A DNA stretch of 25,916 nt from contig JBBBWG010005014.1 of NCBI GenBank assembly GCA_037176905.1, positions 1 to 25,916 on the forward strand, in the 5' to 3' direction. The notes beneath the pieces are model-generated. The model worked only from the letters and a program-made list of their open reading frames with translations. It was not told where the DNA came from and ran no database searches. This document shows, one piece after another, positions 1-9,103 of this stretch. The position numbers and the translations under genes were made by a program. This DNA comes from Azolla pinnata (taxonomy: Eukaryota; Streptophyta; Polypodiopsida; Salviniales; Salviniaceae). Within the stretch, counting starts at the first letter, position 1. Every line of letters starts with the position of its first letter.

Positions 1-518
1 GCGACACACACTGCGTCGCTAAATGCGTCGCTAAACGCGTCGCTAAGCGACGAGAAGTTAGCGACGCCTCGTTGCTGCCAATTACTTCTGCGTCGCTAAA
101 TCACCGTCGCTGAGCAACACTCTGTCTGTGTCGCTAACTGTGTCGCTAATTGTGTCGCTAATGGCGTCGCTAATGGTGTCGCTAACTACGTCGCTAACTG
201 CGTCGCTAACTGCGTCGCAAATTGAGTCGCTTTTTGCGTCGCTAACTATGTCACTAACTGAGTCGCTAACTACGTCGCTAACTGTGTCGCTAACTGCGTC
301 GCTAACTATGTCGCTAACTGAGTCGCTAACTACGTCGCTAACTTCGTTGCTAACTCTGTCGCTAACTACGTCGTAAACTGTGTCGTAAACTGCGTCGCTA
401 ACTACGTCGCTAAATAGCGTCGCTAATGGCGTCGCCAAGCGAAGTTCATTAGCGACGCCCATAGCAACGTTATTAACGACGACTTTTGGCGTCGCTAATG
501 GCCAAATCTGTAGTAGTG
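1..518. mobile_element. CACTA (En/Spm) transposon, subterminal region and terminus; element continues off the left edge
   Basis: The end at 507-518 reads, on the minus strand, CACTACTACAGA, which is the expected start of a CACTA terminal inverted repeat. Inward from it lie many copies of GCGTCGCTAA or its complement TTAGCGACGC, in both orientations near the end and mostly one orientation further in. This is the subterminal repeat organisation to which CACTA transposases are known to bind. Immediately outside, from 519, coding sequence of a copia integrase begins, so the boundary is sharp. No transposase is visible within the 518 bases. The other terminus and the 3-bp target duplication lie outside the window, so autonomy cannot be judged. 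A MITE with similar ends is the main alternative. Confidence 0.8.
122..418. repeat. 12-bp tandem array (GTCGCTAACTNN) in the CACTA subterminal region
   Basis: About 24 near-perfect 12-bp units run head to tail, differing mainly at the last two bases (gc, ac, tg, ta). The unit length is a multiple of three and contains no stop in several frames, so long serine/valine/aspartate-rich open frames appear on both strands. These frames are by-products of the repeat, not genes. The array likely forms clustered transposase-binding sites. Confidence 0.85.
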
Positions 519-1110
519 ATTCCTTAAGAAGAAGTCTGAAGTACTTACACATTTCAAGCAATATTGCAACCTTGTCATTCGACAATATGACCTACCAATC
601 CAAGTGTTTCGCTCTGACAATGGTGGTAAATATAGCTTAAATGCATTTGAGGTTTTTTTTTTGCAAAGGCAAAGGAATCCAACAGTTCACCGTTCCATAC
701 ACATCTCAACAAAGTGGGGTGTCCACACAAAAGATCGAACCCTAGTCGATGCTATTAGAGCTATGCTTCTTATGGCAAGATTACCAAAGAGCTATTGGGA
801 AGAGGCGATCACGATAGCTTACTATGTCCAAAATTGAGTTCTACACACCACTGACCTCAATGCCACACCATATATTCATTGGTTAGGCAAATCACCTAAT
901 GTTTAATATCTTCGGATTTTCGGATGTACAACATATCCGGTGAAAACATTGGACTTGAGGAAGAAGTTGTATGCAACAAGTTCGAGAATGATCTTTATCA
1001 GCAATGGTGGCTGGTTCGACGTCAAGGCATATAGATTGTATGACCCAACACAACGAAGATTTAGCCTCGCACACTTGGTCTACTTCAACGAAACCTCTTT
1101 AATCAATCTT
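519..1110 (+). pseudogene. Copia integrase fragment (core and C-terminal GKSP/RIFG region)
   Basis: Translation from 521 gives an integrase-like stretch ending in FRSDNGGKY near 604-633, which holds the second catalytic Asp of the DDE triad. A run of ten T at 653-662 marks a frameshift: the next copia-like block reads in a neighbouring frame, then the frame returns near 720 to give DRTLVDAIRAM and LPKSYWEEAI, the usual copia helix after the catalytic Glu. The Glu itself is not preserved. A stop follows YYVQN at 835. A further block around 905-1100 gives LRKKLYATSSRMIFI and KAYRLYDPTQRR, matching the conserved C-terminal copia integrase segment. The 5' side is cut by the CACTA insertion at 518/519. 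Confidence 0.85.
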
Positions 1111-1839
1111 TTACACGACACCCTTGCTCTAGATACAACATTCACCCCATCCATTTTCTCATCATCTTCCGAGCCAATCTTTCTAACCATTTCCTCACCC
1201 CAATCATAGCCTCAAGTTGAATGGAAAGAGACATCTTAATTCATCCCAATCTCAACAAACATTTTACTCCCATTCTTATATCCCAACACCACCACTAGAT
1301 CATAATACTAACCTTTCACCACCTAGTGCCCTTCCATGGTCCCTTGGAAATATAACCGCATCCCATGTATTCCCCGATTCTCCAAATCCTAATGAAGCTC
1401 TCACTATACCGGTATGTTAACCATACCTACTAGGGCCAATTCTAAAACCACATCCACCTAAAGCTTTAAAAGTTCAATCCTTCAAAGACATCTATTAAGG
1501 AACCAGACTTACATCTAATATAACTCAAAAACCTAACCATTAATATTCGCTAGATGTTCTTACATGTAATCTCTTAGATACCATTATATAATCCAAATCG
1601 AAATTTCCAATCATGACTTTTATCTATTCAACCTTGAATCTTTTGATGATTTCACCATACAATAATCTCTCGGGATCGGAAGCCGCTTCACGTAATGAAA
1701 CTATGCATTAAGAATACCAAACTTATAGAGAATGACACATGATAACTAGTACCAACATCGGCGGACCGAAAATTAGTCACTTGCAAATGACTACTTTAGA
1801 AGAAGTTCAATGCCAATGACACAATTTCATGTTACAAAG

Positions 1840-2118
1840 CATGACTTGTGATGCATGGATTTTCATAAGTATCGGACATGGACTACAATGAGACATTCTC
1901 TCCTGTACTCCGGATCACCTCAATTCAAGTGTCGCTTGCCACCGCCGCGCAATTTTAACTCCTCATTTACCAAATGGATACAATTCGGACGACCTTTCTA
2001 CATGGTAACTTGCATGAAGAGATCTACATGGAACAACAACCTGGCTACATCTCAAAAGATCATCCCAACTATGTTTTTAAATTAGTCAAATCACTATATG
2101 GTTTAAAATAATCCCCAT
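1840..2118 (+). pseudogene. Copia reverse transcriptase, N-terminal part
   Basis: Scattered frames match the start of copia reverse transcriptase: a GFHK(Y)-like segment near 1855, a SGSPQFKCRL-like segment near 1910, an [19 protein letters not shown] segment near 2000 corresponding to the family's FLNG-L-E-IYM-QP region, and KSLYGLK followed by a stop near 2085-2110. Several frameshifts separate the blocks. The sequence stops matching after the Ser-Pro that follows KSLYGLK, exactly where an insertion begins at about 2119. Confidence 0.8.
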
Positions 2119-2744
2119 TGTTGTAGTGTACACAGTACACCCCTTCTAAACAGTGAGAACATGAGGATAAATAAATAGATATCCTAAATTAGTAAAATAA
2201 AAGAATTAATATTATATATGTATAAGACAAAACTTGAACCTTATATCTTCACATTACTAGACTCCAAGTTTTCTAAAGCACAACTATCTTATAAATAAAA
2301 TTAAAAGCATCTAAATATAATAAATGCAATGCTCACGTGCATTTCATACTAGAAAAGCACGCATGCACGACTAGTGTGCATGAGTGCATGCACAAGTGTG
2401 CATGAACACATGCACGACTAGCGTGCATGAAGGTATGCATAACTTTTGTGCACTAAATAAACATGGCTAGCTTGAAGCCTTGAAAATCATCAAATTAGCA
2501 TCAGAAATTATTAAGTGGACCATTAGGATTCATCATCAGAAAAAAGAATCATTGGGTCGAATCATCTGGTTGGAAGATCACCTAGTCAATTATCAGCTTA
2601 TCGAAAAGATTTTTGAGGATTAATCAATAAAACCATTACCATTCATCTTTATTTTCCTTTCTTTCAATCTCTTCCTCTCCTCATCTAAGACCCCGGTGAT
2701 CATCACCCGACTCACTGTGAAGATCTGGTACTATACGCACAACA
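2119..2744. mobile_element. Insertion within the copia reverse transcriptase, solo-LTR-like
   Basis: Copia-like translation stops at 2118 and resumes at about 2745-2756 with QWYER. The intervening ~626 bp do not match reverse transcriptase. The insert starts TGTTGTAGTGTAC and ends GTACTATACGCACAACA, so it has the TG...CA ends with short inverted TGTTGT/ACAACA typical of an LTR, and the imperfect inversion extends further in. It carries a TATA-like TTATAAATAAAA near 2290. I cannot find a clean 5-bp target duplication (CCCAT on the left, CTGTG on the right; CATTG/CACTG is another near match), so exact ends remain uncertain. A non-autonomous DNA element is the alternative. Confidence 0.55.
2362..2452. 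repeat. Four ~23-bp palindrome-like repeats with CATGCA cores
   Basis: Units containing CATGCAC, a short spacer and GTGCATG follow one another four times. Units one (2362-2383) and three (2409-2430) differ at a single base. Each unit is nearly self-complementary. They lie inside the insertion at 2119-2744. CATGCA is the RY-type core known in seed promoters, but the link here is only by motif. Confidence 0.7.
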
Positions 2745-3100
2745 CTGTGCCAATGGTACGAACGTTGCACTAATTGTATGTCAAACTTTGACTATACCTA
2801 CTTTCAATTCGATCCTAATATGTATAGCTGAAATGGCCCAAATGTAATCCTCATCCTAACTATCTATGTAGATATTATCCTCATCCTATGTAAGTTCGAA
2901 AATACACTAGACAACGCCAAGAGTGAATTCCAAATATCGTTCTTGATGCAAGATATGGGAGGAGTCCATTACTGACTTGATATCTAAGTCCTCCAGAACC
3001 CCTCCAATGGCCTTATCCGCATCAGCCACTACATCTACATTGAATCCCTCCTTAATAAAATATAATATGTCCTCATGTAAAGGGGCATCAACACCTTACC
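2745..3100 (+). pseudogene. Copia reverse transcriptase, C-terminal part
   Basis: From about 2750 the frame gives QWYER followed by NFDYTYFQFDPNMY, matching the copia block after the SPRxWY motif. The catalytic YVDD box is visible at 2865-2876 but reads YVDI, so the second catalytic Asp is lost. A segment with FQISFLMQDMGG near 2925-2960 and a YIESLLNK segment near 3030-3058 follow in the usual family order. Stops and frameshifts interrupt it throughout. Confidence 0.85.
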
Positions 3101-3199
3101 ATTATCACTCAAAACCAAAACCCTAACCTCATCATCAACGACTCTAACTTCCAACATGGCAACATTTTCATATGTCAAATTTCTCGACGAAATCCAATC

Positions 3200-3780
3200 T
3201 CTTGTGACATGCAAAGCCTTGATGTCTATTTTGCAGCTACCTACTTATCCCGTTATATACAAGCTCCAAGTGCCATCCACACCCAACACTTGAAGTGCCT
3301 ATTAAGGTACCTTCAAGAAATGTTGGACTTCGGCATCACCTACTCAACATGTCAACCATTGTCCAAGCCCTATCTAACATGCTACTCTGATGCTGATCAG
3401 GGGGGTGATCAAGAGACACTACAATCGACATCAGGCTACATTTATCTGCTATCTAGTGGAGCAAAAAACAAGAAAGAGTCACTCTTTCATCAACCGAAGC
3501 AGAATATGTGACAATGACTCTAGCACTCAAAAAGGACTTTGGCTAAAAAAATTTCTCAAAGAGACAACTCTATTCCCATATCATCCTCTTCTCCTTCGAT
3601 GCGACAATATCTCAACCATCATGCTTGCGAAAAATCTCAAGCATTTCAAGTTGACAAAGCACATTGCCATGAAGCTACAATTCACCACAAATCTATTATA
3701 TGAAGGCAATATCGAGATTATTATATGCGCACTGATCAACAATGGGCGGAATTCCTAACCAAGTCAACTCAAAAGAACAA
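3200..3780 (+). pseudogene. Copia RNase H and C-terminus of Pol
   Basis: Frame 3209-3511 contains YLSRYIQAPSAIHTQHLKC and LLRYLQ, then CYSDADQGGD and STSGYIYLLSSGA, the canonical copia RNase H stretch. The A-E-Y block and the remainder continue in another frame (3390-3758): WLKKFLKE, LLRCDNISTIMLAKN and TKHIAMKLQF, matching the catalytic CDN box and TKHI motif. A frameshift near 3470-3510 separates the halves. The tail to about 3780 keeps LTKSTQ-like residues of the Pol end. It sits directly before the polypurine tract. Confidence 0.9.
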
Positions 3781-3830
3781 ACATTATAAGACTTGTATTG
3801 AAATAGGACTAAATTCTACTTAGTTAATAT

Positions 3831-4170
3831 TATCTAACTTTAGGGGGGTGTTACATATTATCTAATAATGAATAATAATTACATTATGAGTTACATATTA
3901 TAGTAAATATAGTCTACTACCGTTATAAGTTACATATAATGTTATCTAACTAAGAGGGGTGTGTTAGAATAATAAGTTATCTAATATTGAATAATAATTG
4001 TATGGGTTACATATTATAGAAAATATAATCTACTACCGTTATAAGTTACATATAATATTATCTAACTTCGGGGGTATGTTAGAATAATAAGTTATCTAAT
4101 ATCGAATAGTAATTTTATGAGTTACATATTATTATAAATCTAGTCTACTACCGTTATAAGTTACACAAAT
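3831..4170 (+). repeat. Three tandem ~115-bp copies of the polypurine tract plus LTR start
   Basis: A module made of TATCTAAC, a purine/G-rich tract (TTTAGGGGGG, AAGAGGGG, TCGGGGG), a TGTTA LTR-like start, TTATCTAATA, and TCTACTACCGTTATAAGTTA is repeated three times. TATCTAAC occurs at 3831, 3943 and 4059; TCTACTAC occurs at 3913, 4029 and 4144. Periods are 112-116 bp. The copies follow the end of copia Pol, which is where the 3' polypurine tract and 3' LTR are expected. The first copy lacks the AGAATAATAAG segment present in the other two. Confidence 0.85.
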
Positions 4171-4330
4171 AGTGAACATAATCTGTAGTAATCACTATGG
4201 TTCACTATCGTTACAATATACTACTAGGACTTAAGTTCCGAATTGAAATATGCATATATATGTGTGTGCCCATGGTTGTAATAGTTGGATCTTTTTGCAT
4301 AATTGAACCTCTAGTTCTTACCTTCAACAA

Positions 4331-6249
4331 CTCTTTCATGTTCTCCTCCTTGGCTCAGTAATTGTCGTTGGATTATAACGGTAGTGGGATCATCAGACCC
4401 GCAGAGATCCGCTGCACCAATAATCGCATCCATTTGGATCTGCATGAAGTTGGCACATCACCGGGATAAGTATTAGCCATAGTTGCAACTAATCAGGAAT
4501 CGATGCCAGAGTTAGTGGAAAAGTTGATTTGTGCAATTGTGGTATGGCAACCATCTATGAGAAGCTCAAGCATTGCAAATCAGTTCGTGCTCCTTCATAT
4601 TTCCATGCAGAGATCATGATCTGCAGTAGTGCTCATGACAAGCATGCCTAAATGATCACGTGAGATGCATACATCAATTTGGGCCGAGACAATTGACAAG
4701 CACCTGCAAATTATCAAATCAGGCCGTACTCGGTTGTACTGTCAAAGGCTCAAGTGGATCCCTTAATGCTAAGCTATTCATGATTCGTCATCAGGCGGCT
4801 ACTTAATACATTCTTCAGCAGGTTCACATGGATTATTATTAGCATGCGGATCGGATTGATAGGGTCTTCCCAAGATTTTTGCAAATTGTCACTGAGATTC
4901 AATGTAGTACAATCCACAATATAATTACGACGGCTATATAGTTGCGCCATACTATGCCATACCAAAGAGTGCTGCCAAGCTTAACGAAGATCACAATTGT
5001 GTAATCCACGGTGGACTGATCTGTGCTGAGGGCATGATGAAGAAGAAGCAGATTAATAATGATTATAATGGTGGCCGGAACTTGTAGATTAGTGGCGTTG
5101 TCGCTAAGGCAGAGATGGCGGAGAGAAGCATGAGGTCGTAGAAATCGAGCTTATGATTACGTAATTAGCTTTTTTCTACCTTCGTTGAGATCAAGCTAAA
5201 CCATTGTATGTATACTTGTGAGTTAATGCTCTCAATGTCAGGGAGCAAGTGAACCGATATCGATTAAAAACCATAAACAGACAAATGTTATCATCAAGTG
5301 CAGTTATGGGAGCATATCTTCTACCTCATAGCCACCCCTCCCCACCCAATCATTATCGTTAGAAGCTCACAATTTGATAGACCTTTAACCTAGAGACTCC
5401 ACCATGAAAGTAGGTGGTTGTGAACACTAATCCTTTCGTGAATCATTCTTCTAATTTCAAGTAATCTCCTTATATGTTGGTTGTTCATTCTCCAACTTGA
5501 GTAAGGGTTACCAATCATAGCTCAACTAACCACTCTATACTTTCGATATAGATCGATTTCGATTAAGTCGATTATCCCCTTTGTCTTAGTGAGGACCGAT
5601 TTTTAACTCATGGCCCCCTCACTCTTTTCCTACCAGTTCACCATCGTTAAACTCTGCATGACTATGTTTTTCTCCACTACTATACAAATATGCAAAATAC
5701 GTTGACATGTTTTAGAAGAACAATATTGTGGATCATTTACTTGTGCATTGATCTAATGATTGCGCGATTGATATGGAAGAGAGCACGTGTCCACACTTTG
5801 GGCCTATCTATGGAGGCTTTGAACCGGAATTAGAGGCTTTTCAAACATATCTCGATGAGAACTTAATAAAAGACATAATATTCTAACCATCTAAATTACT
5901 AGCTAGGTCCCCTATCTTGTTTTTCAAGGAAAAACATTGATTTTTATGTTTATGTGTCGACTATCTTAGCTTTAATAAAATCACATTCATAATCACTACG
6001 AAATGTTACTTTTGAGATCCTATAGCTCCTCAATTGTGTTTGTAATGCACGTGTTTGTCCTTGATCTACATATTTTAGGGTTTAAACGTATTTGGACACT
6101 ATCACACATGCATGCCACCATCACAAACATGACGAAAGGTATGTTGAGATGGCTTTCGTCATAGTCAAATAGTTTAAATGATACATCATATTGACCCATT
6201 AAGTGATGTAAATATTTAATAAATTTATAGTTTTAAGGCCTATATAGTT
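4331..6249. other. Unresolved intergenic or repeat-derived stretch
   Basis: No gene is supported. Minus-strand frames between 4340 and 5130 look somewhat coding-like in places (for example 4774-4965, with LNLSDNLQKSWEDP) but are short, stop-rich and match no family I recognise. Positions 5240-5700 are low in structure. From about 5750 the sequence becomes AT-rich and may be part of an LTR belonging to the gag remnant downstream. Confidence 0.4.
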
Positions 6250-6255
6250 ATTTTA

Positions 6256-6284
6256 GAAGGCTCTAGAAACTTCTAGAGAGCTTC
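6256..6284. promoter_or_regulatory. Hairpin containing heat-shock-element-like repeats
   Basis: The stretch holds CTCTAGAA, AC, then TTCTAGAG, an almost perfect inverted repeat. It also fits alternating GAA/TTC units (GAAACTTC) of the plant heat-shock element. A TATA-like sequence lies just upstream near 6240. It sits about 270 bp before the retrotransposon gag, where an LTR promoter could be. Function is inferred from motif only. Confidence 0.4.
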
Positions 6285-6519
6285 GTAAGTTTTGGAACTC
6301 TTTTAAAGATTTTGCATGCACTTTTCAAAAAGGCTTTGTGTGAGAGACCAAGTAAATACAAGAGTTCGTTATGGTGCATAACACCAGTTACGAAATCTTA
6401 ATTTTAGTTTTTTTGCTAAATCTCTTAGTATCTTATCCTTTGCCTCAACTTTGCTCTGCTCTGTCCTACTTGTTTGTGATAGTTTATTCACTTTCCCTCA
6501 TTTCCCAAGGCTCAACATG

Positions 6520-7780
6520 TCAAATTCCTCCAATGAGCATAACCAATTAATGAGAGCATACAACAACTTCAACTAGAGAAGAACAAATTTTGGGAGTCCT
6601 TGTGGAAGCTTTAAACTAGTACTTTGATAGAAGTTGACGAAGGTCCTTTTCAAGCTTCCTATTCAACCTGTTATTCTTCATCTACCCTCACTATAACTCT
6701 TTTCCACCCTCCTATAGATTCAAATGTTACTTCATCTAATAAGTTTGATGGCACCAGACCACAATTTGAAGGATTTATAAATTATATCAAACTTATCATC
6801 CGATTGCAGCGCCAATGATTCATCAAGTTGGTCTTGTGGGGACTCTTCTCTCAAGAGCTACATAAGTTTGGTTCACACCCTTAGTCGAAACATCATCACT
6901 GTTTCTGCAAAACTTTTTTGCATTCCTTATGGAGTTAGAGGCAAAATTTGGCGATACAGACCGATTTTGAATGACACGCTTACTAAACTCTCTCTGCTAC
7001 ATCAAGTTATGCGCACAATATCTGTTTATCTGAGTTCAAATAACTAGATTCTCATTTTCAATGGGATGATCAATCCTTTTGCGACTATTTTTGTCTAGGC
7101 CTCCAAAGTGATGTCGAGAATCTCCTATTAAGTTTCCTAGAACCCACCTCAATCAAGCATCACTAGGAGGAGTGAGTAGCGTCAAGGCTTCTGCCATTAT
7201 CTTACAATATGGCCATGGCACAACCATCGGTGTTTGCAAGATCTCCTCCGCCCTCATCAGTAGACAAGCATGTACCCATAGAGCTTGGGTCTAAGAACTC
7301 AAAGATGCTGAATAATATTATCGATGAGCCAATGATGATCCTCAAGGAAATTTTCATTTATATCTCTAACAGGATTTTCGTTTAAGCCAACCCTTTGTTT
7401 TGGATCTACTTCTATCAATCCATCAGCCTGATTGGGTTCTAGAGGCATAACTTGTTCCATAACACCAACTTTAATCAGAACATAAGATTTTGGTCAACTA
7501 AATTTTGAAACCATTATCGGTTGAAACCATTGATACGCAAATATTGCCATCAGATGCAATTACAAAAGTGACTATGCCATTAGTCCTTCAAATAGGCTCC
7601 CACCAAGAAGAGCTTATAACCTTCTACCTCATTGTTCACCTTGTCACTCGATGGTTCTTGGGTTATCATGGCTAGAAGCACACACTTTGACAGTGGATTG
7701 GTCTGAGCATTCTATTACCATTCATAAGACAAGTCACAGTATACTCTGTGTATTCACACATGGACAACAACGTTATAAAG
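6520..7780 (+). pseudogene. Decayed Ty3/gypsy gag and protease-proximal region
   Basis: A first ATG near 6518 (MSNSSNEHNQ) leads into blocks that match the gag of plant Ty3/gypsy elements in order: NKFDGTRPQFEGFINYIKL near 6740-6790, LVLWGLFSQEL in another frame near 6830, a FGD-R-like block near 6950, a YLSEFK-like block near 7020, and DDQSFCDYF/LGLQSDVENLLL near 7070-7120. Near 7655-7710 one frame gives LSWLEAHTLTVDWSEHSIT, the segment that follows the aspartic protease in these polyproteins. Many stops and frameshifts break the frame. No reverse transcriptase or integrase follows, so the copy is truncated. Confidence 0.75.
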
Positions 7781-7790
7781 ACCAATAAAA

Positions 7791-9080
7791 CTGATTATAT
7801 CTCACCAAGCTAAGACAAATGCCCTTTTACCTAATTACAAATATGACATGCCCAAAGGGATAATGTGAATACAACTATTATTTTTTACCATATTCACATA
7901 CATATAATGGTTTACAACACGCATTGGATAGTCAGCGAGGGACATTCGTAAAAGGGTAAACCCACTGGCAAATTATTAAACGACCTTGAAATATCAACAA
8001 TTAGTGGCTTGCAGGCGTTTGCTATTGTTCGTAGTGTGTAAAAAATGTTTGAATTTGGATTCAGACCTCTACACATTGATCAATTCTAATCTCAAACATG
8101 TTTTGGCCTTGATTTTGTAATTGTTTCCGCCTATTGATGCTATGGAGGATTTGTCAGTCTATTTGCTCTTTCAATGGCATAGTCAGATCTTCTATTGAAA
8201 TCCGATTAACTCTTTTGGGGAAGTTGGTCAGCTTTTGAATTGATTGGGGCTCTTCTTCTATAGCCAATTGTTGGAGGAACTCCAATACCACTTGTTGATC
8301 AGGTGTACAAGGATCGGCTTACATGTCAAATGTATATTAATACACGAATGAAAAATGAAATCTTCTGGTGTTCTCATCCATAACTAATGATATGCTCTTC
8401 TCATCAAGAAACAAAAGGGAGAAGAAAAACATCGAAGGTTACGTGTTAGAGGAAGAGTCTTAAAAGCATTCAAGAAGGCTGGATCAAGATTGTCGGATTG
8501 ATTATCATAAAGAGTTTATGGAGATGCAAGTTCCGAATACAACATTGGGGGCTGAATTATAATAACTGTTGGTGAATAAAAGCACAAATTTCTAAAGTCA
8601 AAACCGAGCGGTTAGTGTTCTCAATTCTTTTTTTCTGTTTCCAACCACCGCCAATCAAGCTGCCGCTAAAAAACCAACCCACTGAATCGCAAACTATTCC
8701 ACACTTAACTGTGGACTATCGAGCCACCAATCTACGCATGTCCACAAACAAGCATTAAGAAAGCTCCAATAATTGAAAGGTTTATTCGAGTCTGTGGTTT
8801 TTTTTTTTTTTGCATCAACGCACAACAAAAACGCTACGAGTCTGCATGTCGGTTGCGGCCTTTTCAGATTGGATTGGAACAGTATTCCACAACACGAGAG
8901 AATCGAACACGTATGCAAGCTGTGTTCAAGCTGATCTTGGTGGATGGATTATCTGTTGCGGATAAAGAGCTGAAAGGATAATACGGGTTGACTAGAAATT
9001 AGTTTCTTCTTCTTCTTCTTCTTTCCTATATGTGTTTTTAAGGCTACAACTTTCCGCTCTGAGAGGGCTAACTCTTGAAG
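7791..9080. other. Gene-free stretch, probably repeat-derived
   Basis: No intact gene is visible. A minus-strand frame around 8100-8315 reads without many stops and contains DQQVVLEFLQQLAIEEEPQS, which looks like former coding sequence of an unidentified protein. Simple features include a T run near 8803-8816 and a (TTC)n tract at about 9003-9024. Confidence 0.4.
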
Positions 9081-9082
9081 AG

Positions 9083-9103
9083 ACAGGATTTGAACCCAAG
9101 ACC
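9083..9103 (-). repeat. tRNA-like B-box relic
   Basis: On the minus strand this reads GGTCTTGGGTTCAAATCCTG, containing a perfect Pol III B-box consensus GGTTCAAATCC and T-arm-like context. No tRNA cloverleaf surrounds it, so it is likely a fragment of a tRNA-derived SINE or a tRNA relic. Confidence 0.4.

Larger units (their letters stand above)
519..4330 (+). mobile_element. Decayed Ty1/copia retrotransposon (3' two thirds)
   Basis: Copia-order domains are readable on the plus strand: integrase core (519-1110), reverse transcriptase split in two (about 1840-2118 and 2745-3100), RNase H (about 3200-3760), then a purine-rich tract and LTR-like sequence (from 3842). Integrase before reverse transcriptase is diagnostic of Ty1/copia. 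The reading frame is broken by many stops and frameshifts, so the copy is dead. Gag, protease and the 5' LTR are absent to the left, where a CACTA element interrupts the integrase. The right limit is uncertain because the LTR end is not sharply recognisable; a CAACA at 4324-4328 is one candidate. Confidence 0.9.

Noticed and set aside
1..420. Possible CRISPR-like array of regular short repeats
   Set aside because: Units are contiguous 12-mers without unique spacers, in a plant transposon end.
82..585. 167-codon minus-strand frame rich in Val-Ser-Asp, and a matching plus-strand frame
   Set aside because: Produced by the 12-bp repeat, whose length is a multiple of three; it crosses the CACTA end into copia sequence, so it is not a gene.
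2121..2128. TTGTAGTG-like sequence that could be a second CACTA terminus
   Set aside because: The left side is copia coding sequence without subterminal repeats; the TGTTGT/ACAACA ends explain the boundary better.
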